From positions 620,001 to 684,000 of the forward strand of contig CAWJKP010000005.1 of NCBI GenBank assembly GCA_963843465.1: a stretch of 64,000 nt of DNA. The letters run 5' to 3'. Below are positions 52,349-59,794 of this stretch, piece by piece. The DNA is from CAWJKP01 sp963843465 (GTDB taxonomy: Bacteria > Planctomycetota > Planctomycetia > Pirellulales > Thermoguttaceae). Under the pieces are notes generated by a model. The model was not told the DNA's origin, did not search any database, and was given only the letters and a program-made list of their open reading frames with translations. The translations under genes and the position numbers were made by a program. Numbering within the stretch: the stretch's first letter is position 1; each line of letters starts with the position of its first letter.

Positions 52349-52924
52349 ATGGAATCTGCCTTCGCGTGGCTCAATCAACTGATCGAAGCGGTCTTTCGCT
52401 TTTGTCCTCGCATCGTCATTGTCCGGGCGACTCATGCCGGCGTGAAGTGGGTGCATGGCTGGAAGGTCAAGGCCATGCCGCCTGGTCTGCACTGGTACTG
52501 GCCCCTGACGACCGAGGTGGAAGTCCTGGTCACGGCCCGCCAGACGCTCAGCCTCCCTGACCAAGTTCTTACGACGAAGGACGGCAGGAAGGTCACGATT
52601 AAGACACTCGTGGTCTATCGAGTTCGAGACATTGTACAGGCTATCGGCCGGGTCAATTGGGATTGTGACTCGACCATTAACGACCTGACGCAATCTGCCG
52701 TTGTGCGGGTGATCGCCACACACGCTTATGACGAGATCATGAAGGGGATTGCAGACGACACGTTGACCACGACGTTGACTAAGGCGGTCCGCAAGGAGTT
52801 GCGGCAGTTTGGCGTCCACGTTGTCCGCTCGAAGTTGGTGGACTTCGCTGAGACTAAGGTACTGAAGCTGATGATGAGCCAGGCTGACCGGGCGGGGATG
52901 GCACATTCCCAGTTTTACGCATAG
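52349..52924 (+). CDS. SPFH (band 7 / stomatin-like) protein
   Basis: 191 residues. After a hydrophobic amphipathic N-terminus (AFAWLNQLIEAVFRF) the product follows the SPFH pattern: GVKWVHGWKVKAMPPGLHWY, then a TTEVEVLVTARQTLSLPDQV segment, LTTKDGRKVTIKTLVVYRV, and an amphipathic helix (TTTLTKAVRKELRQFGVHVV) that includes a VVRSKLVDFAE-type end. Host relatives (HflK, stomatin, flotillin) build membrane cages that regulate the FtsH protease. It lacks a clear signal or membrane anchor beyond the N-terminal helix. A role in protecting phage proteins from degradation or organising membranes is inferred. It overlaps the convergent endonuclease gene. Confidence 0.8.
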   Translation: MESAFAWLNQLIEAVFRFCPRIVIVRATHAGVKWVHGWKVKAMPPGLHWYWPLTTEVEVLVTARQTLSLPDQVLTTKDGRKVTIKTLVVYRVRDIVQAIGRVNWDCDSTINDLTQSAVVRVIATHAYDEIMKGIADDTLTTTLTKAVRKELRQFGVHVVRSKLVDFAETKVLKLMMSQADRAGMAHSQFYA

Positions 52925-53459
52925 CCGCCTTTCGCCGGGCCCAACATGCTTTTGCGGCATCTGAGTGGCGTTGCCTCACTTCGGGTCGAGTGTGGGCTGC
53001 TCTTGCTGCCTCCAAGTGGCGTTGCTTCACTTCGGGGCATTTGTAGTCTGCCTTTCGAGCCTCCGAATAACGTTGTCTTACCTCGGGCCGGGCACAGACT
53101 ACTTTCATGGTCTCCGAGTGCTTGCGTCGAGTCACTTCACTCCGTTTGCAACTACTGCCTTTACCACCTGCCGACAAATTCAGCAATGGCCCAGTACCTT
53201 CTGCGACCCGCCCAATAAGATCAATAAGCGCGATCTCGTACTCATTCGCCTGCTCCATTGTCAGGTTCTTGGCGACGATCATTACGACCGGTTCCAGATT
53301 GAGCCGCCTCAACCTGCGAAGCCACGGCTGAACTCCGTACTGCTCCTCGTCATCCTTGACATACCGCCACCAGTTGCGTCGTCTGTTAACGCCCTGGCCA
53401 ACATACCGGAAGATGTCGTTGCGCGGGTCGAAGTAGACGTAGATGTAGTGCTTGCTCAT
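52854..53459 (-). CDS. GIY-YIG homing endonuclease, minus strand
   Basis: 201 residues from ATG at 53459. YIYVYFDPRNDIFRYVGQG is the GIY-YIG core, followed by MEQANEYEIALIDLIG (catalytic-type Glu helix) and NLSAGGKGSSCKRSE. Then come NUMOD3-like repeats (RPEVRQRYSEARKA, CPEVKQRHLEAARA, RPEVRQRHSDAAKA). The last 70 bases run antisense into the SPFH gene end, so the stops are convergent. ATG overlaps the stop of the upstream minus-strand gene (53456). Confidence 0.9.
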   Translation of the reverse strand: MSKHYIYVYFDPRNDIFRYVGQGVNRRRNWWRYVKDDEEQYGVQPWLRRLRRLNLEPVVMIVAKNLTMEQANEYEIALIDLIGRVAEGTGPLLNLSAGGKGSSCKRSEVTRRKHSETMKVVCARPEVRQRYSEARKADYKCPEVKQRHLEAARAAHTRPEVRQRHSDAAKACWARRKAAMRKTGNVPSPPGQPGSSSASVP

Positions 53460-53956
53460 GGTTTGTTAGGCTTCAACCTGGCCCTCATGGCGGCGTTGAT
53501 TTCATCGGCATTCTTAGGCAGTGCCCGGGTGACGTGGGCACGCCGGGCGGGGCACTCCTGGCAAATGTCTGTAGTGAGTGGCTGCCGCGTGCGTGCCGCC
53601 AGCGGTCCGTTGCAGTGTCCGGTGACGACAAGTTGTCTTTCCGCAGTCACGCGCAGCACCCGGTAGACGCATTCCGGCCATGCCGGATGGAAGACGTGCG
53701 GGTTCTGGCTGTCCCGCACGTATCCGTGGATGTCCGGGTGCCCTTCCACGGGGAACTCCAGCGAGCCGTCGTCATGGCACGCGGGACGCCCGTGCGTCAG
53801 GACGGCGTCGGCCGGGATGGCCTGCGCCACCAACCGATGGGAGTGCTGCTGCGGGCTGCCGAAGTTGAGAATGACGGTCGAGACAGGTGCTACAGGCCGC
53901 TGGCTGCCTGGCAACGGGATTGCGATCTGGGGACAGTCGGTGCAGGGTTCTTTCAT
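53456..53956 (-). CDS. Cys-rich protein related to the exonuclease C-terminus
   Basis: 166 residues from the ATG at 53954-53956, which is preceded on its strand by GAGGAGAG; a longer in-frame start at 53974 is less likely. The N-terminus has CTDCPQ, and the second half (IHGYVRDSQNPHVFHPAWPE, then GHCNGPLAARTRQPL and CQECPARR) resembles the C-terminus of the 53953 exonuclease. The CxxCP pairs suggest zinc binding. The gene overlaps the exonuclease stop by four bases. Function unknown; probably a partner or a duplicated domain. Confidence 0.6.
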   Translation of the reverse strand: MKEPCTDCPQIAIPLPGSQRPVAPVSTVILNFGSPQQHSHRLVAQAIPADAVLTHGRPACHDDGSLEFPVEGHPDIHGYVRDSQNPHVFHPAWPECVYRVLRVTAERQLVVTGHCNGPLAARTRQPLTTDICQECPARRAHVTRALPKNADEINAAMRARLKPNKP

Positions 53957-54933
53957 GTTACTCTCCTCGGGCACGACTGACAGACGGTGTGGGACAGTCG
54001 TTCACCGTACACGGGTGCCTGTGGGTTGTTGCAGCGCATGATGATGTCGATGCAGCCGCAGTTTGGCTTCAAGAAGGCCATCTGCGACCGCAGGCCGCAG
54101 GGCAGCCAGAGTGGCAGGAACCGCCACTTGTTGTCGGGGTCACGGACGTAGCCGCTGATGTCCTGCGGCGGCTCCCAGTCGCCTTGAGTCTTCGGGTAGG
54201 TGATCGCACCATTGGGCTCGAAGATCGGACGGTGGAAGGTTCGCTCCATGTCCTTTGGGCCCGGCGGCGGGAGCGTGAGTTCGATGGCTGCCAGGTCGGG
54301 TCGTGGTTCTGCGCTCATTATCCCACCATTCCCAGGGCCATTGCGGTACACCTCGGCCCCGGCATAGGCGTCGGCCAGGGCGTCGTGCGCCTTCGTGTTG
54401 ACGATCCCCAGTTTGTGGCAGATGGAGCCGAGACCCACCCGGTTAAAGGGCTCCGGCTCTCCGGCGAAGGCCGCCCGGTCGTTGAGCGCAATGGCAGTGA
54501 GCATCCCGTCCCGGGCGTGCGAGTGGAAGATGCGGTCCACCATCGGGCACCCGAGCCATGCCTTCAGGAAGCTGGACTCGAAGGCCCAATTGTGGGCCAG
54601 CGGGACGAGCACTTTGCCGAAGGGCAGTTCCAGCCGCTCGAACCACTCCACCAGCATGTCCTCGACCTTTTCCGGCTCCGGTGCCTGCGCCATCAGGTCG
54701 GAGATCGTAATGCCATGTTTGGCCGTGGCCGAATTCTCCGCACGACGCGGAAACTTCGGCCTCATGTTGGTGTAGAAGACCGGCAACTCCGCGATGGGGC
54801 GGATGTCGCTGTTCAGCGGCACAATGGCGATCTGGATGATCTCGTGGTAGCCCGGCTGGGTGCCGGTTGTCTCCAGGTCGATGGAGGTCAGCAAATTGCC
54901 GTTGCAGGTCACGAGGGAGGAGTAGGTTTTCAT
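53953..54933 (-). CDS. DnaQ-like 3'-5' exonuclease with extra C-terminal domain
   Basis: 326 residues. Exo I SIDLETTGT (about residues 17-25), Exo II in LVPLAHNWAFESSFL (about 109-123) and Exo III HDALADAYA (about 183-191) give the DEDDh set: Asp, Glu, Asp, His and Asp all present. The enzyme should degrade DNA or RNA from 3' ends, as in DnaQ/RNase T. Residues about 215-326 form a Cys-rich extension (ISGYVRDPDNKWRFLPLWLP, then CQSCPRR) shared with the downstream protein. It is the first gene under copy 3 of the bipartite element. Confidence 0.85.
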   Translation of the reverse strand: MKTYSSLVTCNGNLLTSIDLETTGTQPGYHEIIQIAIVPLNSDIRPIAELPVFYTNMRPKFPRRAENSATAKHGITISDLMAQAPEPEKVEDMLVEWFERLELPFGKVLVPLAHNWAFESSFLKAWLGCPMVDRIFHSHARDGMLTAIALNDRAAFAGEPEPFNRVGLGSICHKLGIVNTKAHDALADAYAGAEVYRNGPGNGGIMSAEPRPDLAAIELTLPPPGPKDMERTFHRPIFEPNGAITYPKTQGDWEPPQDISGYVRDPDNKWRFLPLWLPCGLRSQMAFLKPNCGCIDIIMRCNNPQAPVYGERLSHTVCQSCPRRVT

Positions 54934-54960
54934 GGTCTGTGCTCAAGGTGCTGCCCGCCC

Positions 54961-55003
54961 TCTTAAAGAGTTGCAGAAACCGGCTAACTGGTTTCAGAAT
55001 TCC
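54961..55003 (-). promoter_or_regulatory. bipartite element AACCAG-TGCAACTCTT (copy 3)
   Basis: On the minus strand AAACCAGTT (54986-54994), ten bases, TGCAACTCTT (54966-54975). It is preceded by CGGAATTCTG as in the 47337 copy and lies 33 bp from the exonuclease start at 54933. It includes the stop codon of the 54994 gene and thus gives an internal promoter inside the minus-strand operon. Confidence 0.75.
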
Positions 55004-55491
55004 GACGCCGATGCGGGCAGAGCCTTGTAGGACTCACTTACGCCTCTTCGTCGAGGGTGCCGGCTTGCGAGGATTGTTTTTCTTCGTGACCGCGGCCTTG
55101 CGGCGGCTGTTCTTCTCTTGGCCGCCGGCTTGCTGTAGACTGGCATGTCGTTCAGTTCGGACGGGAGCAGGCCGCGCTCGATCATCTCCTCGTAGTGGAT
55201 CAGGGCCATCGCGTTGAACATGATTGCGGCCAGGTGGTCCTCGTCGCGCTTGCCCTGCTGGTATCGCATGACGTGCCGCTTGAGCGAGGCGACGCAGCGG
55301 GTGAAGGGCATTCCGCGTTCCCAGTTGCGTTCGGCATACTTCGCGGCCCCCATGCGGAGCCATTGGCCCTGGCGCTCTTCGGCGAAAGGCGAGATCAGGT
55401 CGGGGCGTGGCTTGTCGTCCGCCGTGTCTCGAATGGCGAGGTCGCTGCCGAATTGCTGCCGCTTGCCGCTGTCGGTCATTTTGTACTTCAT
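54994..55491 (-). CDS. dATP/dGTP diphosphohydrolase-like protein (MazG-like)
   Basis: 165 residues from the second of two ATGs (55491), five bases after GGAG. RQQFGSDLAIRDTADDKPRP, DLISPFAEERQGQWLRMGAA, KYAERNWERGMPFTRCVASL and DEDHLAAIMFNAMALIHYEE match the family that includes phage MazG/MazZ-like enzymes, which hydrolyse dATP and dGTP to monophosphates. Conserved acidic residues (DEDHL) would bind metal. In some phages such enzymes supply 2-aminoadenine DNA; no PurZ is present here. The Lys/Arg-rich tail (PRSRRKTILASRHPRRR) is unusual. Confidence 0.75.
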   Translation of the reverse strand: MKYKMTDSGKRQQFGSDLAIRDTADDKPRPDLISPFAEERQGQWLRMGAAKYAERNWERGMPFTRCVASLKRHVMRYQQGKRDEDHLAAIMFNAMALIHYEEMIERGLLPSELNDMPVYSKPAAKRRTAAARPRSRRKTILASRHPRRRGVSESYKALPASASEF

Positions 55492-55733
55492 CATAGCTCC
55501 AATTCTTTCATTCGACAGATGATCGCAGGCCCATGAACGGGCCGCTGGGATAGGGATGATGCCAGCGCGTTCTTGCTGTAGACGAGTTCGGCATCCTCGT
55601 GGCAGACGACGTGGTTCCCAAAGCCGATGTCCATGAATCGCACGAAGCCGCCGACGAACTGTTGCAGGTCGCCGATGTCCAGCACCACGCGGACTTCATA
55701 AACCGCGCCGCCAAGCGGGATGAATTGTGCCAT
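55491..55733 (-). CDS. small hypothetical protein, 80 aa
   Basis: ATG at 55731-55733 overlaps the upstream stop by one base (TGATG). The product (AQFIPLGGAVYEVRVVLDIG, then DLQQFVGGFVRFMDIGFGNH) is a small alpha/beta protein without a known domain. The end overlaps the next start (ATGATG). Tight coupling places it with the replication genes. Confidence 0.55.
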   Translation of the reverse strand: MAQFIPLGGAVYEVRVVLDIGDLQQFVGGFVRFMDIGFGNHVVCHEDAELVYSKNALASSLSQRPVHGPAIICRMKELEL

Positions 55734-55903
55734 CAAGCACGTGCCGTTTCTGCCGCGGCCACTTCGATGAAGTCGCCGCCGTGCTCTTCGGCGAACGCGA
55801 TCTGGTCGCTGGGCATCTTGTTCGTCTCGACTTGATCCACGAGGGTCGCTGTCGCAATCGAGCGGGTGTGCCTGCCGGTGATCTTGTAGACCAGGATCGT
55901 CAT
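55733..55903 (-). CDS. small hypothetical protein, 56 aa
   Basis: Starts at 55903 within the ATGA overlap of the primase stop and ends at the TGA 55733-55735. The product (TILVYKITGRHTRSIATATL, then AFAEEHGGDFIEVAAAETA) is a tiny beta-alpha protein. Couplings at both ends support translation. The function is unknown. Confidence 0.55.
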   Translation of the reverse strand: MTILVYKITGRHTRSIATATLVDQVETNKMPSDQIAFAEEHGGDFIEVAAAETARA

Positions 55904-58620
55904 GGCTGGGCCTCCGATGGCTCTTGCGGCTGTGTAACGAACTTGCCGTTCAAGTACAGAAGGGGCTTCGCGCCGGGAGTGGTCACTTCTTCAAGGGCGA
56001 TGTTGGCAACATACTTCTTGTTGCCGGGACCGTTTCCCGTGGGGAACCGCGAGGGCAGCTTCTTGATCGCCCTCTGCTTTGTCCACTCGCCCTTCTCGTT
56101 CACGGTCAGCGACTCGTAGAACTTGTCGAACAAGTCCTTGAAAGGCATCAAGGCCCCGGGGGCCTCGAAGCAGTTGTCGGCAAGGAATTCCTCGAACGCA
56201 TCGCGGTTGTCTTCCTCGCTCCGCAGCTTGCTGTCGGTAATCACGATGGGGAGCCGCAGCCGACCCACCACCTCCGGCAGTTCCATGTTCATCAGGCTGT
56301 ACATGAAGTGCTGGGCCTCTTCCGTAAGACGCTCGATCAGCTTCTCCTTGGGGATTTCCTGGTCCGGCAGAAGGTCCGGCACATGGATCACGGTGATCCG
56401 CGTGTCGCCCGGAAAGATGGGGCAGTTCTCCCGGCGGTTGGCGCATTGGACCCAGTGGGTCGTGTTGGGCTGCGTGTAGCTGTCGGTCCGCATCTTGCGG
56501 ATGGACAGGTTGCGGGCCGTGACCCATTCCTTGATCTTGGCCAGCGCCCCCTTGGCCTTGGAGATGTCCTTTTCTTCGACGACCGCCAGGATGCAGTTGG
56601 CCAGTTCCCCGTTGAAGTCGCTGGCGCTGGTCAACGCCCGGTCGGCCGGCACGCAGCCCTTGGTCATCAACAGCGCGATGGCCTCGTGGAAGATCGACTT
56701 GCCGCTGTTCTCCGGGCCGTAGAGGAACAGGTACGGCAGCGGCGAGAAGGGGTAGCGGATCATGCAGGCGATCCAGGCCAAGAGATACTGAGCGCCTGTC
56801 TTCATGCCTGCCTTCTGCGCCCAGGGCGATTCACGCAGCCCGGCGTTCAACTCCTGGCCGATATGGTTGAGAACCTTGTCCCAATGTGCGTGGCTCGGCT
56901 GCTCTTCATCGCCCAGGATCGCCGGCTCATAGCGCAACTGGGCGGCGTCCATGTTCCATTGCCGGCCGCCGGGATACTCCTCGTGGAAGGGCAGGTTCAC
57001 CAGCCGCCAGCTCTTGCCGATTGCGCCGCCCATGATGGTCTCGGCCTCGGGCTTGTCGAAACCGCGGCTTTGCAGGAGCATCTTCACGTTGGCGGGTGGC
57101 TCGCGGACCCACTCGCCGCCTTTGTGGATGACCCAGCCGGCGAATTCCTTGGCAGGGGTCTCCAACTCGCGGAGAACATTGTCGTGTTCGCTAAAGCCCA
57201 GTTCGTCGGACTTTTTGGAGTCGGTCTTCACGTCGAAGATGCGAGACCACTTGCCCTTCTTGGCGAACCACCCCGGCATGGGGGCGTCTTCTTCTCTCTT
57301 CTCGATCTCGACGACGAGCCGGCCGTCCCTGCCGGACTTGAGCCGCGTTTCGCGGTCCATCATCTCGTCCAGGAGGGTGATCTTCTGGCCCAGGGCCTCG
57401 GCCGCCTCCAGAGCCCTTGCAGCATCGTGGAATACGAACTCGCCTATCTTGTCCGGGTCTTCGAGGGCACCGTGGGCCTTGGCGGCGACGGAAAGGTCCG
57501 GTGTGCGGTTGAAGTAGCAGGTCGTCCACCCGTTGCCGTCCTGGGTCCAGGTCTCGGCCTCGGCGATCCCGGGCGAGAAACGGTAGACCTTCCACGCCCC
57601 GCTGGGCAACGGGAAGAGGAAACAGTTGGGTGACCCCGGATTCTTGCCTTCGGAGATGGTCTGGAAGTAGCCGACCAGCTTCAGGTCAGCCTCACCCATC
57701 AGCTTGGCCAGCGCGCAGGTGTGCGTCTGGAGCAGGTGGTGGTCGGCGATCCAAAGCGTGGTGAAGCCGGACCGCATCAGGCTTTCGATCTGGGCCTTGT
57801 GGCCGTCGTCCAGGGGAATGATCTTGCGGGATGTTGCCAGGGCCTCGAACGGGTCAAGGTCGTCCTCGGCCACCTCGTTTACACGCACTTTGCTCCGCTT
57901 CTTGGTCACGACTTCAATGTGATCGTGCCAGTTGGCCGGCAGATCGGAGACGGAGAGCGTCTTGGTGGCCGGCTTCACGAGAGACAGGCCGCCGCTGTCG
58001 GCGGTCATCTTGCGGTGCCACAGCCACATGACCCCTCCGCAGCAGTCGATCTGCGAAGCGAAGTCGAAGCCGGTGTCCGAAGACATCATTCCCAGTACGC
58101 ACCTGGCCAGGGCGGCGTGCTCGGTGTGGTTGTCTGTGGGGACGCCCGCCGCGTCAAAGTAGACGTAGAGATGGACACCGCTGCCGCCCGTGCTGCGCCG
58201 GGTCTCAACATAGGGCAGGGCCTCGGCCGCCAGCTTGATCTTCTCCAGTTCCTCGTCGGTGACGCCGACGCCCCTGGCGTGCGTGGTGAGACTGTCAAAA
58301 TCAAACGCGCACCAACGAGATCGGCGTGCTGCCCAGTCCCAGCCCGTGCAGCCAATGCCCTCGGCGTGTAACTCGAAAGGGAACCGAAGCTCGTAGTCAT
58401 CCCAGGACGGGTCGCTGTTGGCGTTCTTCGGCAAGCGAATGTTCCACCATTCGTTGATTCCATCGCTGTACGTCGTCCGTTTGCCCTCGACCGGCTCGCC
58501 ATTGCCGGCGGCGACGTTGACCTGGGTCTCCATGCTGGCGCTCCAGCGATCGACCAGATCGGCGTTGGCCGGCAGCTTCCTGGCGTTGAGGAAGACCTTG
58601 ATGGCTTCGGTGACTTTCAT
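55900..58620 (-). CDS. primase-helicase fusion (AEP primase and SF3-like ATPase)
   Basis: 906 residues from ATG at 58618-58620 (GGGAAG upstream on that strand). CAFDFD (about residues 104-109) and STGGSGVHLYVYFD (about 143-156) form an archaeo-eukaryotic primase active site. A central linker follows. The C-terminal half has Walker A GPENSGKS (near residue 633), an ELANCILAVVEEKDI segment as Walker B, and a WVQCANRREN sensor, typical of SF3/D5-type helicases. The protein should unwind and prime phage DNA as the main replication protein. The promoter is the minus-strand element at 58694-58733. It heads the minus-strand operon. Confidence 0.88.
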   Translation of the reverse strand: MKVTEAIKVFLNARKLPANADLVDRWSASMETQVNVAAGNGEPVEGKRTTYSDGINEWWNIRLPKNANSDPSWDDYELRFPFELHAEGIGCTGWDWAARRSRWCAFDFDSLTTHARGVGVTDEELEKIKLAAEALPYVETRRSTGGSGVHLYVYFDAAGVPTDNHTEHAALARCVLGMMSSDTGFDFASQIDCCGGVMWLWHRKMTADSGGLSLVKPATKTLSVSDLPANWHDHIEVVTKKRSKVRVNEVAEDDLDPFEALATSRKIIPLDDGHKAQIESLMRSGFTTLWIADHHLLQTHTCALAKLMGEADLKLVGYFQTISEGKNPGSPNCFLFPLPSGAWKVYRFSPGIAEAETWTQDGNGWTTCYFNRTPDLSVAAKAHGALEDPDKIGEFVFHDAARALEAAEALGQKITLLDEMMDRETRLKSGRDGRLVVEIEKREEDAPMPGWFAKKGKWSRIFDVKTDSKKSDELGFSEHDNVLRELETPAKEFAGWVIHKGGEWVREPPANVKMLLQSRGFDKPEAETIMGGAIGKSWRLVNLPFHEEYPGGRQWNMDAAQLRYEPAILGDEEQPSHAHWDKVLNHIGQELNAGLRESPWAQKAGMKTGAQYLLAWIACMIRYPFSPLPYLFLYGPENSGKSIFHEAIALLMTKGCVPADRALTSASDFNGELANCILAVVEEKDISKAKGALAKIKEWVTARNLSIRKMRTDSYTQPNTTHWVQCANRRENCPIFPGDTRITVIHVPDLLPDQEIPKEKLIERLTEEAQHFMYSLMNMELPEVVGRLRLPIVITDSKLRSEEDNRDAFEEFLADNCFEAPGALMPFKDLFDKFYESLTVNEKGEWTKQRAIKKLPSRFPTGNGPGNKKYVANIALEEVTTPGAKPLLYLNGKFVTQPQEPSEAQP

Positions 58621-58693
58621 TTCGCTTCCCTGATAGATGCGTTTACACGCGCTCAGTGTGGAAGGTCTTCCGGCGCGGAAGACGCTGGCATAG

Positions 58694-58733
58694 CTACACC
58701 TACAGGAGATGTCAGATACGAGTGTTTTTTTCA
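58694..58733 (-). promoter_or_regulatory. TTGACATCTCCTGTA-type element, minus strand (copy 2)
   Basis: On the minus strand GAAAAAAACACTCGTATC then TGACATCTCCTGTA and GGTGTAG. It faces the primase start at 58620 and mirrors the + strand copy 20 bp away, giving a divergent pair for replication and ParB genes. Confidence 0.7.
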
Positions 58734-58752
58734 CAAAACGGTGCCCCTTTTC

Positions 58753-58792
58753 TGAAAAAAACCCGTGTTTTTGACATCTCCTGTAGGTGTAG
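58753..58792 (+). promoter_or_regulatory. TTGACATCTCCTGTA-type element, plus strand (copy 3)
   Basis: TGAAAAAAACCCGTG then TTTTTGACATCTCCTGTA and GGTGTAG, 22 bp before the GTG start of the ParB-like gene. It differs from the copy at 7310-7349 by only a few bases between the A-run and GTGTA. Confidence 0.7.
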
Positions 58793-58813
58793 TTGTTGAT
58801 CCCGGAGTCCACC

Positions 58814-59701
58814 GTGAAGATCGAGTCTCGTGACATTCCGCTCTGCGACATCCACGAGACCCGCCTGCTGCTCCGATTGGTGGAAAGGGAGTCGCTGGAG
58901 TACATCGAGTTGCGAGACTCGCTGGCGGCCAACGGCCCGCTGAACTCGATCTGCGTCAGGCCCTCGCCCCGTTTTCCCGGGAAGTGGGAAGTGGTGGACG
59001 GCATGTACCGCTACACCGCTTACCAGGAGTTGGAGCTATCGCCTGTGCCCTGCCTGGTGCGGTACGGCATGACGGACGAAATGGTCGTGGCCGCGCAGAT
59101 CCAGGCCAATGCCATACGGCCGACAACCAAGGCAACGGACTTTGCAAGGCAGTTGAAGAAGATCCTGGACGCCAACCCTGGCATGTCGCACGCGCGACTA
59201 CAAGGGATGATCCACAAGAGCCCGTACTGGATCGGAGAGCAACTCGGCCTCCTGCGTCTGCAACCGGCGGTCCAGAAGGCCGTGGACCGCGGGGAGATCC
59301 CCTTGATGTCGGGCTACGTGCTGTCTCGCGTCCTTCGCAGCCAGCAGCACCGGTTTCTTGATTTTGCCAGGACGGCCCCCGTCCACGTGTTCAAGGTCAC
59401 GGTCGCCGCCTTCATCAAGCAGCAGCGCGAGGCGGCGCGGCAAGGAAAGCTGGACGTGTTGTTCAACAACGAGTTCACGCCCGTCGCCCACCTTCGCAAC
59501 TTGCGGGAAGTTCTGACCGAGAAAGAGACACCCGAAGCCGGGCCCATGATGCTCGCCGCCAGGAATGCACGGACGGCGGTCGACGGTTGGAATGCCTGCC
59601 TGGAGTGGATCATGCACCTCGACGCCAAGAGTCTCGAAGAGCAGAGAGGAAAGCTGCGGGAGCGTATGAGGAGGCACTTTACCGAGGAGACTGAGCCATG
59701 A
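58814..59701 (+). CDS. ParB/Srx-domain protein, 295 aa
   Basis: GTG at 58814 was chosen because GGAG lies six bases before it; longer TTG starts upstream would fall in the promoter. ELRDSLAANGPLNSICVRPS and WEVVDGMYRYTAYQELELSP contain the GxxR-type motif of the ParB N-terminal (CTPase/nuclease) domain. A helix-turn-helix-like segment follows (GMSHARLQGMIHKSPYWIGE), then a helical C-terminus. Phage ParB-like proteins bind DNA for partition, transcription or processing. Its divergent start next to the primase gene suggests control of replication. Confidence 0.8.
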   Translation: MKIESRDIPLCDIHETRLLLRLVERESLEYIELRDSLAANGPLNSICVRPSPRFPGKWEVVDGMYRYTAYQELELSPVPCLVRYGMTDEMVVAAQIQANAIRPTTKATDFARQLKKILDANPGMSHARLQGMIHKSPYWIGEQLGLLRLQPAVQKAVDRGEIPLMSGYVLSRVLRSQQHRFLDFARTAPVHVFKVTVAAFIKQQREAARQGKLDVLFNNEFTPVAHLRNLREVLTEKETPEAGPMMLAARNARTAVDGWNACLEWIMHLDAKSLEEQRGKLRERMRRHFTEETEP

Positions 59702-59794
59702 AGTAACACCCTGTCATCACCGTCCGCGTTTGCAGCTTGCTTTTCCCGTCTCTTTTCCGGTTTCTCTTCCTGTTTTCAACTCTGAGGCACACCC

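Noticed and set aside
54994..55491. Evidence for a 2-aminoadenine (Z) genome
   Set aside because: Only a MazG/MazZ-like protein is present; without purZ or datZ in the window the claim is not supported.
55924..57633. 569-codon open frame on the plus strand
   Set aside because: Antisense to the primase-helicase, whose motifs are clear.
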